64,000 bases of DNA from Agrobacterium sp. a22-2 (lineage in GTDB: Bacteria; Pseudomonadota; Alphaproteobacteria; Rhizobiales; Rhizobiaceae), in the NCBI RefSeq assembly GCF_012276985.1, contig NZ_JAAXMM010000020.1, positions 1 to 64,000 of the forward strand, given 5' to 3'. The notes beneath the pieces were generated by a model that was not told where the DNA came from, searched no databases, and worked only from the letters and a program-made list of their open reading frames with translations. This document shows, piece after piece, positions 41,088 to 50,800 of this stretch; within the stretch, counting starts at the first letter, position 1; each line of letters starts with the position of its first letter. A program made the position numbers and the translations under genes.

Positions 41088-41104
41088 TCGCGCGTTGAGC
41101 TTTC

Positions 41105-41145
41105 GAAAGGGTTGGGGCTTTGGTATCCAACAGCCCAACCCTTTC
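41105..41145. terminator. Strong hairpin between the MFS and TSUP genes
   Basis: Perfect 12-bp stem GAAAGGGTTGGG / CCCAACCCTTTC with a 17-base loop, 18 bases past the MFS stop. No T run follows on the plus strand, so it may be a rho-independent-like barrier, a processing site or an mRNA stabiliser. Confidence 0.55.
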
Positions 41146-41172
41146 AGCCCTCGCAAGGATTCCCATACCCGC

Positions 41173-41964
41173 ATGGCATTGCTTTCAGCCGAACTGGCGG
41201 CCTTCCAGTCGCTTGTCGCCCAGCAGTCGGCGGGTTCCGTGTTGTTCCTTATCCTTGCAGCGCTGGTGGCCGGGCTGGCGCGCGGCTTTTCCGGATTCGG
41301 CGGCGCGCTGATCTTCATGCCGGCGGCCAGTTCCGTCATCGACCCGACGCTTGCCGCCGCCGTGCTGTTCATCATCGATGCGGCCATGACAGCGCCAATG
41401 ATTCCTCACGCCTTCCGAAGGGCCGACAAAAAGGCGGTCGCCCTGATGACCGCCGGCGCGCTGATCGGCATTCCGATCGGCACGCTCCTGCTGACCCGCA
41501 CCGACCCCCTGGTTCTGCGCTGGTTCATCGTCAGCGTTGTGGTGGCCATGCTGGCGCTGCTGATCTCCGGCTGGCGCTTCCGCGGCACGCCCTCGGCACC
41601 GCTCACCATCGGCGTCGGCGCCGTGTCGGGCCTGTTCGGCGGCGCGGCGCAGATCGGCGGGCCGCCGGTGGTGGCCTATTGGCTGGGCGGCGTGATCCCG
41701 GCCGTGGTGGTGCGGGCCAATATCGTGCTTTATTTCGGCGCGACGACCGCCATCACCGCGATCAATTACCTGTTGGCCGGCATTCTGGTGAGGGAAGCCT
41801 TCTTCCTGGCGCTGCTGGTCGCTCCGGCCTTCGGCATCGGACTTGTCAGCGGCTCGCGGCTGTTTGGGCTCGCCAACGACGTCACCTTTCGGCGCATCTG
41901 CTTCGGGCTGATTGCCGTTGCGGCGGTGATCGGCCTGCCGGTTCTCGATCCGCTACTGCGCTAA
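41173..41964 (+). CDS. TSUP/TauE-SafE family sulfite or sulfur-compound exporter
   Basis: A 263-residue membrane protein with about eight helices: GLARGFSGFGGALIFMPAAS near residue 38 and the repeated SGLFGGAAQIGGPPVVAYWL near residue 150 are the two TSUP signatures. Relatives move sulfite, sulfoacetate or similar anions. The start at 41173 was chosen because it begins the first helix unit; it follows a stable hairpin. Confidence 0.88.
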   Translation: MALLSAELAAFQSLVAQQSAGSVLFLILAALVAGLARGFSGFGGALIFMPAASSVIDPTLAAAVLFIIDAAMTAPMIPHAFRRADKKAVALMTAGALIGIPIGTLLLTRTDPLVLRWFIVSVVVAMLALLISGWRFRGTPSAPLTIGVGAVSGLFGGAAQIGGPPVVAYWLGGVIPAVVVRANIVLYFGATTAITAINYLLAGILVREAFFLALLVAPAFGIGLVSGSRLFGLANDVTFRRICFGLIAVAAVIGLPVLDPLLR

Positions 41965-42069
41965 CGCCGTTCCATTCGGTTCAACCGTGTTCAACAAGGT
42001 TTAACCGCGAGCCGATAACGTCCGGTTGCTATGTCAACGACGGGACGAACCGCAGAAGAGGCACGCAGC

Positions 42070-43107
42070 ATGGACAAGGCGCTGATCAAGAAGGCGGTGA
42101 TTTCAGCGGGGCTCGAGGCCTCGGCTGCGCTTTCCCGTGCCGGCCTGATGGCGGCATCGCGGGGCCGCGGCGCGATCTTCACCCTGCATCACGTGCGGCC
42201 TTATACGCCGCGTTTGCCCGACCCGAACCGGCATCTGGAAATCTCGCCTGACTTCCTCGATGCGGCACTTGGTCAGTTGAAGGCCGACGGCTATCGCTTC
42301 GTGGCGCTGGACGACATACCGGCGCTGCTGGAGGAACCCGCCGGCGGAAAACCCTTTGCCGCCTTCACGCTCGACGACGGTTACCGCAACAATGCGGCGC
42401 TGGCGCTGCCGGTGTTCGAGCGGCATGGGGCGCCCTTTACCGTTTTCGTCTGCAAGGGATTTTCGGAACGCAGCCATGGCATGTGGTGGGAGGTGCTGGC
42501 CGAGCTGGTGCGGCGGGCCGACGGTTTCGAGTATGGGATCGATGGCGAAACGCAGACCTTCGAGACGCGGACGATCGCTGAAAAATCCGCTGTTTTCGCA
42601 ACCGTTGCCGCATCCATCAACACAACGGACGAAGCCTGCGCCATCGCCCGGTTGAACGCCGTAGCGGCCCGGCATGGCATCGATGACTTGGCGATCGTCG
42701 ATCAACTTGTCATGACGGCGGACGAGTTGCGCGTGCTGGCTGCCCATCCGCTGGCGAGCCTCGGGGCGCATACGGTGAGCCATCGGGCGCTGGGCCTGCT
42801 GGGCGACGACGATGTCCTCACCGAATTGAAGGACTCTGCCGATTATGTCGGGGCGATTGCCGGCAAGCGTCCGTCGACTTTCGCCTATCCCTATGGCGAC
42901 GGCCGCAGCGTCACGGCCAAGACCATCGCCCTGGCAGAAGCCGCCGGCCTGCCGATCGCGGTGACAACCACGGCCGGAACATTGATGCCGCAGCATCGGC
43001 AGGCTTTGTCGAGCCTGCCGCGCATATCGCTGAACGGTTTTTACCAGAAGACCCGCTATGTCTCGGCGCTGGCCTCCGGCATTCCGTTCCGGCTGATGGG
43101 TCGCTAG
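42070..43107 (+). CDS. Polysaccharide deacetylase family protein
   Basis: A 345-residue NodB-fold enzyme. Motif 1 is FTLDDGYRNN (near residue 98), the metal histidines fit LGAHTVSHRALG, and the arginine/aspartate motif is TFAYPYGDG. It carries the N-terminal LHHVRP strand seen in sugar N- or O-deacetylases. Substrate unknown. An in-frame ATG at 42031 exists, but the chosen start has GAAGAGG upstream. Confidence 0.9.
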   Translation: MDKALIKKAVISAGLEASAALSRAGLMAASRGRGAIFTLHHVRPYTPRLPDPNRHLEISPDFLDAALGQLKADGYRFVALDDIPALLEEPAGGKPFAAFTLDDGYRNNAALALPVFERHGAPFTVFVCKGFSERSHGMWWEVLAELVRRADGFEYGIDGETQTFETRTIAEKSAVFATVAASINTTDEACAIARLNAVAARHGIDDLAIVDQLVMTADELRVLAAHPLASLGAHTVSHRALGLLGDDDVLTELKDSADYVGAIAGKRPSTFAYPYGDGRSVTAKTIALAEAAGLPIAVTTTAGTLMPQHRQALSSLPRISLNGFYQKTRYVSALASGIPFRLMGR

Positions 43108-43113
43108 AGCCGA

Positions 43114-43734
43114 TCAGGGATACATGCGCACCTTGGACCAATCGCCCTCGGCATGGTCGCGGCGAAACTCGATGCGGTCATGCAGGCGGAACTTGCGGTC
43201 GTGCCAGAACTCGATGGTCAGCGGCTTGATGCGGAAGCCAGACCAGTACGGCGGACGGGGAATGTCGCCGATCGCGTAGCGGGCGGTATATTCGGCCACG
43301 GCCTTTTCGAGCGCGAAGCGGCCTTCCAGCGGACGCGACTGTTTCGACGCCCAAGCGCCGATGCGGCTGCCGATCGGCCGGGTGCGGTAATAGGCATCGG
43401 CCTCCTCGTCGGTGACCACCTCCACCTCGCCGCGCAGACGCACCTGGCGACGCAGGGACTTCCAGTGAAAACACATGGCCGCCTTCTTCTGGCCGAGAAT
43501 TTCGCTACCCTTCTGGCTCTCGAAATTGGTGTAGAAGACGAAACCACCCGTATCGAAGCCCTTTAGCAGAACCATGCGCACATTGGGCAGGCCGTTCTCA
43601 TCGACGGTCGCCAGCGCTACGGCGTTGGGATCGTTGATTTCGGAGGCTTCGGCATCCTTCAACCAGGACGCAAACAGCGAGAAAGGCTCCTGTTCCTCGG
43701 TGAAGTCACCGCTTGTTAACCCGTTTTCTGACAT
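43114..43734 (-). CDS. pdxH: Pyridoxamine 5'-phosphate oxidase
   Basis: A 206-residue FMN enzyme oxidising PNP or PMP to PLP, in the final step of vitamin B6 salvage. FMN-binding VRMVLLKGFDTGGFVFYTNFESQKG and the C-terminal signature EFWHDRKFRLHDRIEFRR are complete. Divergent from the lipoprotein gene; a pdxH next to the dnaJ-fabI unit is common in rhizobia. Confidence 0.97.
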   Translation of the reverse strand: MSENGLTSGDFTEEQEPFSLFASWLKDAEASEINDPNAVALATVDENGLPNVRMVLLKGFDTGGFVFYTNFESQKGSEILGQKKAAMCFHWKSLRRQVRLRGEVEVVTDEEADAYYRTRPIGSRIGAWASKQSRPLEGRFALEKAVAEYTARYAIGDIPRPPYWSGFRIKPLTIEFWHDRKFRLHDRIEFRRDHAEGDWSKVRMYP

Positions 43735-43799
43735 ATTGGTTCAAATGCTCCGAAATGCTTGATGATCGCCCATGCCCTCACTGCCGGACAGGACGTAAC

Positions 43800-44255
43800 T
43801 TGGAAGACATAGCAAAGCCACATCACCGCCAAAAGGGCATAGCCACCCGACGCGGCAGTTTTGTTGCAATGCTCGTGCTGTGCCTGCCCCTTTGCGGCTG
43901 TGTCGGCTCGGCTTTCGACTTTGCCGGCAGCGCTTCGGTCGACAAATCGATTTCCACGGCCACCATCTCCCAAACCAAGTCGCTCGACGGCCGCTCCGAC
44001 GAGGCGACCGTGCGCAACGCCGTGTCCTCGGCCGATCTCGAAAAGCTCGGCGCCAATCCCCTGCCCTGGGCCAATAGCTCGACGGGCAGCGCCGGCGTCG
44101 TCTCGGCGATCCGCGAGGAACGGCAGGACGGCCTGGTCTGCCGGTATTTCTCAACGACCCGCCACGCCTATGACGGTATCGCCAATTTCTCGGGCCGCAC
44201 CTGCCTGATCGGCCAGAGCCAGTGGCAATTGCTCAGCTTCGACAAACAATCCTGA
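43800..44255 (+). CDS. RT0821/Lpp0805 family surface lipoprotein
   Basis: A 151-residue protein. A basic N-region and hydrophobic helix (FVAMLVLCLPL) end in the lipobox LCGC; the mature domain has NPLPWANSSTGSAGVV and VCRYFSTTRHAYDGIANFSGRTCLIG with a conserved cysteine pair, typical of the RT0821/Lpp0805 family of outer-envelope proteins. The start is probably TTG at 43800, with AGGA six bases upstream; an ATG at 43755 is the alternative. Confidence 0.82.
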   Translation: MEDIAKPHHRQKGIATRRGSFVAMLVLCLPLCGCVGSAFDFAGSASVDKSISTATISQTKSLDGRSDEATVRNAVSSADLEKLGANPLPWANSSTGSAGVVSAIREERQDGLVCRYFSTTRHAYDGIANFSGRTCLIGQSQWQLLSFDKQS

Positions 44256-44527
44256 CCATTTTTCAGAGCGCGGCGCGATGCGCACAGCGGTGTCGTCGTG
44301 CCGTTTCAAGACGGATTTCGGCCGCATCGCTGCAAATACTTCGGATGTTCTTGGCGGCCCGAAATCATCCCGACAGCCGCGTAACCACTGATTAGCTTCT
44401 TTTTGCCATAGTCGAGCAAAGGTAGACCGCGTCCGCGATAATTTCTGCGGAGGCGTAAGGTTATTGAGAGGGCGGTAGGTCCTCAACAGGACAAACATGT
44501 CGATCAATTGTTAACCGGTGGCATCAT

Positions 44528-45784
44528 ATGCGCGATCCCTATTCAGTACTTGGTGTAAAGCGGGATGCAGGCGCCGACGAAATCAAAGCGGCGTGGCGGA
44601 ACAAGGCGAAATCGTCTCACCCCGACCATAATCACGACGACCCCAACGCCACCCAGCGTTTCGCCGAGGTGGGCCAGGCCTATGAGGTCCTGAAGGACCC
44701 GCAGAAGCGGACCCGCTACGACGAGCAGCGCTTCAAGGCCGAGGCCAAGCAGCGCGAGCAGACCATCATGCAGCAGCGCGAGGCGGCCCGCGAAGCCGCC
44801 GAACGCGCCAAGGTGGCCAAGGCCAATGCCGAGCGCATTCTGGCCGAACTGGCGCTGGCCGAAGCCCAGAAGGCAAGAGCCGACAAGACGGCCCAGGCCG
44901 CCCAAGCCTATGCCAAGGCGCAATCGGGTCAGCCCAAGCCGCAGCCACAGCAGCAGCAGGCCCAACCGGGACCCACGCCGGCCGGCGAACAACAGCAGCA
45001 GTCGCAACAGAGCCAGACCCCGCCGCCGGGATCTGCCCCGGAAAATCCCGAAGACCTGATCTCCCGCATTTTCGGCTCGTCCGCCCAGGCAAGCGCTGCG
45101 GCGGAAAGCCTGCGCCGCGAGGCAGAGGCCAAAGCCGAGAAGGCGGGGACAACCGGCGACACCGCCACGGACGAGACGGGCGCTCCGTTAAAGCCCGCGG
45201 CACCGCGTATCTTCGCGCCGATTGAAATCATCAGTTCGCTGGTGCGGCGCATCCGCGGCACCCAGCCTGTGCTGGAAAAGGCACCGGATATCGTCGTTGA
45301 ATCCGTCATTGCCATCGACGACCTGCTGAACCAGAATTCGATCACCGCACACCTGCCGGACGGTCGCGATGTGCGCTTTGCACTGGAAGGCGGCCATACC
45401 GACGGCCATGTCGTGCGGCTGAAGGGTCAGGGCCTGCGCCTTCAGGGCATGCAGCGCGGCGATGTGGCCGTGACGCTGCGGGTGCTGAAGACGGACAAGT
45501 TCAGCGTCGACGGACTGGATATCCACACCGTATTGCCGATCACGCTGGAGAACGCCGTGCTCGGCTGCGACACGACGATCGACGGGCCAAGGGGCACGGT
45601 CGATGTCAAGGTGCCAGCATGGTCCGGTTCCGATCAGGTGATCCGGCTCGAGGGCCTTGGTTTGCCGGGCAGCGAAGGCACCCAGGGCGATCTGGTGATC
45701 GAGCTGCGCGTGGTGCTGTGGGAGAAGCCCGACGACAAGGTCACGGACTTGATGCGTGTCATGCGCGAGGGTCTTTTTTTATGA
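44528..45784 (+). CDS. J-domain protein (DnaJ C-terminal domain, CbpA-like)
   Basis: A 418-residue co-chaperone stimulating DnaK. The J domain spans residues 1-66 with HPD in SSHPDHN. Then come a charged alanine-rich coiled coil (about 67-130), a glutamine/proline linker (about 132-170) with QQQQ runs, and a DnaJ C-terminal substrate domain (about 245-405). The Zn finger and Gly/Phe region of true DnaJ are missing. Followed by fabI as in other rhizobia. Confidence 0.92.
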   Translation: MRDPYSVLGVKRDAGADEIKAAWRNKAKSSHPDHNHDDPNATQRFAEVGQAYEVLKDPQKRTRYDEQRFKAEAKQREQTIMQQREAAREAAERAKVAKANAERILAELALAEAQKARADKTAQAAQAYAKAQSGQPKPQPQQQQAQPGPTPAGEQQQQSQQSQTPPPGSAPENPEDLISRIFGSSAQASAAAESLRREAEAKAEKAGTTGDTATDETGAPLKPAAPRIFAPIEIISSLVRRIRGTQPVLEKAPDIVVESVIAIDDLLNQNSITAHLPDGRDVRFALEGGHTDGHVVRLKGQGLRLQGMQRGDVAVTLRVLKTDKFSVDGLDIHTVLPITLENAVLGCDTTIDGPRGTVDVKVPAWSGSDQVIRLEGLGLPGSEGTQGDLVIELRVVLWEKPDDKVTDLMRVMREGLFL

Positions 45785-45845
45785 AATTTCAATGACACAC
45801 ACACCCTTTATTACGCTGCCTAACAGTTGATGATCTGCCGCAAGC

Positions 45846-45874
45846 TTGAACCCCGGTTCCGGCTATGTCATAGG
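45846..45874 (+). promoter_or_regulatory. Sigma-70-type promoter candidate for fabI
   Basis: TTGAAC, 17 bases, CATAGG, lying 33 bases before the fabI start. The -35 is close to the alphaproteobacterial consensus and the -10 is weak. Confidence 0.4.
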
Positions 45875-45906
45875 CAGGTCCAATCGAAAGACCTAGGGAG
45901 CAGCGT

Positions 45907-46725
45907 ATGGCTCAAGCATCAGGCCTCATGGCAGGCAAGCGCGGCGTGATTATGGGCGTCGCCAACAACCGTTCCATTGCGTGGGGCATTGCCAAGGCAT
46001 GTCACGACGCCGGCGCGGAAATCGCGCTGACGTGGCAGGGCGATGCCCTGAAAAAGCGGGTCGAACCGCTGGCGCAGGAACTGGATGCCTTCATGGCAGG
46101 CCATTGCGACGTCACTGACATGGCAACGATCGACACCGTGTTCAAGAACCTCGAGGAAAAGTGGGGCAGAATAGACTTCGTCGTGCATGCCATCGCCTTT
46201 TCCGACAAGGACGAATTGACCGGCCGCTATGTCGACACCAGCCGCGAGAATTTCGCCAAGACCATGGATATCTCGGTCTATTCGCTGGCAGCCGTCGCCA
46301 AGCGCGCCGATCGGATCATGAACGACGGCGGCTCGATCCTGACGCTGACCTATTACGGTGCCGAAAAGGTCATGCCGAACTATAATGTCATGGGCGTGGC
46401 CAAGGCGGCGCTGGAAGCCAGCGTGCGTTATCTGGCCGTCGATCTCGGTGGCCGCGGCATCCGCGTCAATGCGATTTCGGCTGGCCCGATCAAGACGCTG
46501 GCCGCCTCCGGCATCGGCGACTTCCGCTATATTCTCAAGTGGAACGAATACAATGCGCCGCTGAAGCGCAATGTCTCGACCGACGAAGTCGGCAAGTCGG
46601 GCATGTATCTGCTGTCGGATCTTTCGACCGGGGTTACCGGCGAGGTGCACCACGTCGATTCGGGCTATCATACGATCGGCATGAAGGCCGTCGACGCGCC
46701 GGACATCTCCGTCGTCAAGGACTGA
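45907..46725 (+). CDS. fabI: Enoyl-[acyl-carrier-protein] reductase (NADH), FabI
   Basis: A 272-residue SDR enzyme reducing enoyl-ACP in fatty acid elongation. GVANNRSIAWGIA is the NADH loop, HAIAFSDKDELTGRY follows, and the catalytic motif YNVMGVAK (Tyr-6-Lys) is intact. It is the triclosan-sensitive type. GGGAGC precedes the ATG; the phosphatase gene follows after 16 bases. Confidence 0.96.
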   Translation: MAQASGLMAGKRGVIMGVANNRSIAWGIAKACHDAGAEIALTWQGDALKKRVEPLAQELDAFMAGHCDVTDMATIDTVFKNLEEKWGRIDFVVHAIAFSDKDELTGRYVDTSRENFAKTMDISVYSLAAVAKRADRIMNDGGSILTLTYYGAEKVMPNYNVMGVAKAALEASVRYLAVDLGGRGIRVNAISAGPIKTLAASGIGDFRYILKWNEYNAPLKRNVSTDEVGKSGMYLLSDLSTGVTGEVHHVDSGYHTIGMKAVDAPDISVVKD

Positions 46726-46741
46726 TCAGAGGTTTTCAGCC

Positions 46742-47332
46742 GTGCTCATCTATATGATCCGCCACGGCCAGACCGACTGGAACGTCGAAGGCCGGATGCA
46801 GGGGCAGAAAGATATCGACCTCAATGCAACCGGCCGCGGCCAGGCGATGCGCAATGGCGAGACGCTGGCGCATGTCCTGGGCGACACGGCCGGTGCGTTC
46901 GACTACGTCGCCTCGCCGCTCCGGCGCACGCGCGAAACCATGGAACGCATCCGCGCGGAAATGCATCTCGATCCCCTCGCCTACCGGATCGATGAGCGGC
47001 TCAAGGAAGTGTCCTTCGGGGATTGGGAGGGATTTACCCTGCCGGAAATCGCCAGGGTCGTGCCCGAGCGAGTCGAAGAACGGGCACGGCACAAGTGGGA
47101 TTTCATCCCGCCTGGCCCGGACGCCGAAAGCTACGAAATCCTCTCCTGGCGGATCGGCGCCTGGCTGGCCTCGGTCGAGCGCCCGACCGTCTGCGTCAGC
47201 CATGGCGGCGTCATCCGCACTTGCTTCCGCCTCGTAGGCGACATGGGCAAGGAAGAAGCCTGCGACATCAACATTCCGCAGGACCGCATCTTGAAGATGG
47301 ACACCGCGACCGGCGCCATCGGCTGGCTCTGA
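46742..47332 (+). CDS. Histidine phosphatase family protein
   Basis: A 196-residue phosphatase of the phosphoglycerate-mutase-like branch. The phospho-accepting histidine is in IRHGQTDWN (residues 6-14), the second histidine in VCVSHGGVIR, and the acid region is VSFGDWEGF. Substrate unknown. The start is GTG at 46742, 16 bases after fabI; co-transcription with fabI is usual in this group. Confidence 0.9.
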   Translation: MLIYMIRHGQTDWNVEGRMQGQKDIDLNATGRGQAMRNGETLAHVLGDTAGAFDYVASPLRRTRETMERIRAEMHLDPLAYRIDERLKEVSFGDWEGFTLPEIARVVPERVEERARHKWDFIPPGPDAESYEILSWRIGAWLASVERPTVCVSHGGVIRTCFRLVGDMGKEEACDINIPQDRILKMDTATGAIGWL

Positions 47333-47350
47333 TGCCGCCGAGTTCGGTCG

Positions 47351-47611
47351 TTACTGGATGACCTCCAGATCGTCGACCACCCGCTTGCCGTCGACCAGGG
47401 TGAAATAGACAATCACCCGGACGCCGGCTTGCAGACCTTCGAAATTGAACTCCTCCGGAACCGAATAGGTCTTTCCATCGTCGAGCGTCAGGCTCATCGA
47501 TTCGAGGTTCACCGCCTTGATGGTTGCCTCGACGTCATCGCTGGCCGCAAAGGATTTCAGCGGCGACAGCATACCGGCCGTCATGAGCAATGCAGCGATC
47601 AGGAAGCGCAT
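47351..47611 (-). CDS. DUF1344 family exported protein
   Basis: An 86-residue protein with a signal peptide (about residues 1-22, KSFAA) and a small beta-barrel domain with IKAVNLESMSLTLDDGKTYSVPEEF and GVRVIVYFTLVDGKRVVDDLEV. DUF1344 proteins are small periplasmic proteins of rhizobia with no known role. A longer upstream frame lacks support. Confidence 0.85.
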   Translation of the reverse strand: MRFLIAALLMTAGMLSPLKSFAASDDVEATIKAVNLESMSLTLDDGKTYSVPEEFNFEGLQAGVRVIVYFTLVDGKRVVDDLEVIQ

Positions 47612-47832
47612 GGCAGTTACCTTTGCCGGATGAAACATACGAACGATACGGATCAAAGATAAGCCTCCCGAATGTGGCAAAAATTGCCCGGAACAATGTC
47701 ATTTTCCGTACGATTGTTGAACGGAAACCGACCACTAATCAAGATCTGTTACAGTTATCCCCACGCCGTCGCCTTACAGAGGGACGATAACGGCCGAATG
47801 CGCCCTGGTGACCCAAAAATGGTCCCTGTCGG

Positions 47833-50800
47833 ATGAACCAACTGTACCTGCGCAATTTTAAATTAACTTGGGCTGCCTATACTCTGCGAAGTAATCAGTG
47901 GGGAATGCGGGTATTGGCGATCGGGGCCTTATTCAATCGACGTGACATGGGTCTTTCCGGAAGTGCCCGCCTCACGTTCATCGGGGCTGTCGCCGTGGCC
48001 CTGGGCATCGTCGTCGCCGGCTTCGCGCTGGACAGCCAGAATCGGGCCACCAAGCGTATTGCCCTGCAGGAACGAACCCAGCAGGATGTCCAACTCATCC
48101 AGGCCAGCCTGACCTCGCGGCTGCTGGCCGATTTCTCGGTGGTCGAACACCTCGCCGTCGTCATGGATTCGCACGAGAACCTGACGATCGAAGAACTGCG
48201 GGATCTGTCGACCGGCATTTTGCAGCGCAATCCGCATTTCGTCAGCGTCGGCCTGGCGCCCGACCAGGTGATCCGGACCGTGTGGCCGGCGACCGCCGGG
48301 CGCAAGCGCATCGGCGCCGTGATCGACACGGACCGCCGGACGCCGACCTTCCAACAGACCGAAGATGGCAATTTCCTCCTGCACCTGCCGGTCACGCTGA
48401 GCAAAAAGGGCGTCAATTCCTATTGGGGCGTGATCGAGATCGTTCTGGACGAAACGGCCTTCTTCGAGCGTACTGGCCTGCTACGGTCGAACGCCGAGGG
48501 CAACCAGAAACGATATCTGGGCCTCGACCATCTCGACATCGCCATCCATGATATCGGCGCCTCGGCCGGGGCCGAGCCGATCTTCGGCGTATCGGCGGTC
48601 AGCGACCGCCAGCCGACGATCGGCCGTATCCAGCATCCGGGCGGCATCTGGGAAATCAGGGCCGTTCCCCATGACGGCTGGGACCAGCCGCCGGAAAACC
48701 AGATCCCGTTCCGCCTCGTCATCATCGTCGCCGGCTGTGCGATCATCATCCCGATCTTCATCGCCACGCTGCTGATCGGCGAGCGCAACCGCAACATTGC
48801 CAAGTTGAAACTGCGCGAACAGAAGCTGCTCGAACTGTCCGAGCGCTTCAACCTGGCGATGGAATCCTCCAATATCGGCATCTGGGAGGTCAAGGAAGAC
48901 GGCCATCGGCTCTACTGGGACGACCGCGCCGCCGCCCTGCACGGACTGCCGGCGAGCGAAACCGAGAACGACGACCGGCTGTCCGACTGGATGGATGCCG
49001 TCCACCCCGAGGACAGGGTGATCGCCGAGGCCCATTTCTTCCAATGTTCCTGTGCCCAGAGCGGCAAGACCTGCGAGGAGGTCTACCGGATCCAGATGAA
49101 GGATGGCTCGATTCGCTATCTTCGCTCGGTCGGTGCGCAATCGGAATCGACCGGCGAAAGCCGCATTACCGGTATCGTCTGGGACGTGACCGCCGACATA
49201 CTGGTGACACATACCCTGCAGAATGCCAAGGAAACCAGCGACATCAAGAATGCCGAGCTGGAACTGGCGCTTGACGAGCTTTCGAGCCGCGAGCAACAGC
49301 TGGAAGAGCTGTCGCGCCGCTTCGACCTCGCCCTTGCCTCTTACAATTGCGGGATATGGGAAGCCGATCCGGTCGATGGCGGTGCCATGTGGGACGAGCG
49401 GATGAACCAGCTCTATGGCATGCCCTATGCGTCCGGTTTTGTTACCGAAGCGCAATGGCTCGATTGCCTGGAGCCTGAAAATCGCCAGCAGGTGCTGGAC
49501 GACACCCATAAGGCGATTGCCAGGGGCACAACCTTGCAGAGCGTGCAGCATGTCGTGCTGCCGGACGGCAGCTTCCGTTTCGTGCGCTCGGTCGGCCAAT
49601 TGCACACGACTCGCGAAGGCAAGCAGAAAATCATCGGCATCGCCTTCGACGTGACGACCGACATGCTGCTGACCGAGGAACTGAAGGTTGCCAAGGAAGA
49701 GGCCGACGCCCGCAATGTCGAGCTGGAGATCGTCAAGAACCGCATCGAGTTCAACTCGCTGCACGATCCGCTGACCGGCCTTGCCAACCGCCGCAAGCTG
49801 GACATGGAACTCGACGCATTGACCCGCAACGGCCAGGGCCTGCGCCACAAGTTCTCGATCCTGCATCTCGATCTCGATCGCTTCAAGGAGATCAACGACA
49901 CGCTCGGCCACGCGGCCGGCGACGCCATGCTGGTCAATGCCTCGAAGATCCTGACCCGCAACGTGCGCTCCGATGACATCGTGGCACGCATCGGCGGCGA
50001 CGAATTCGTCATCCTGTCGCGCAACAATACCAATGCCGAGCATCTCTCGACGCTGTCGGCCCGCATCATCGAGGAGATGAGCGTGCCGATCGATTTCGAG
50101 GGCTTTTCCTGCCGCTGCGGCGTTTCGATCGGCATTGCCCAGGCGCAAGGGATCGGCATCGACGCCCGCAAGGTGCTGATCAATGCCGATATCGCCCTCT
50201 ACCAGGCCAAGGCGACCGGGCGGAACTGTTATGAATTCTTCACCCAGAACCTGCAGGCCAATATCGTCAAGACCAAGCGCATGGCCGACGAGATCCTGGC
50301 CGGGCTCGACCACGACGAATTCACCGTCTGGTACCAGCCGCAATTCTGCGCCAACACCATGCAGCTGACGGGCGCCGAAGCGCTGGTGCGCTGGCAGCAT
50401 CCCGAACGCGGCATTCTCGCCTCCAATGTCTTCCTGAAGATCGCCGAGGAGCTGAACGTGATGGCGCGCATCGACCAGCTGGTGCTGGAAAAATCCCTCA
50501 GCGACAAGATGCGCTGGGCGGCCATGGGCATCAGGGTTCCCAAGGTTTCGGTCAACGTGTCGTCCAAGCGGTTGCATGATGCGGCACTGATCGAAAGCCT
50601 GAAAGGGCTGAATATCACCCCCGGAGAGATCTCCTTCGAACTGGTGGAATCGATCTTCCTCGACGAGAGCGACGACATTGCCGCCCATAATATCGACCGG
50701 ATCAAGGACCTCGGCATCGATATCGAGATCGACGATTTCGGCACCGGCCACACCTCGATCGTCAGCCTGCTGAAGCTGAAGCCCAAGCGTCTTAAGATCG

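Noticed and set aside
47690..47714. EcfG-like GGAAC-N16-CGAT before the CHASE-GGDEF-EAL gene
   Set aside because: Mismatch in the conserved -10 core; too weak to call.
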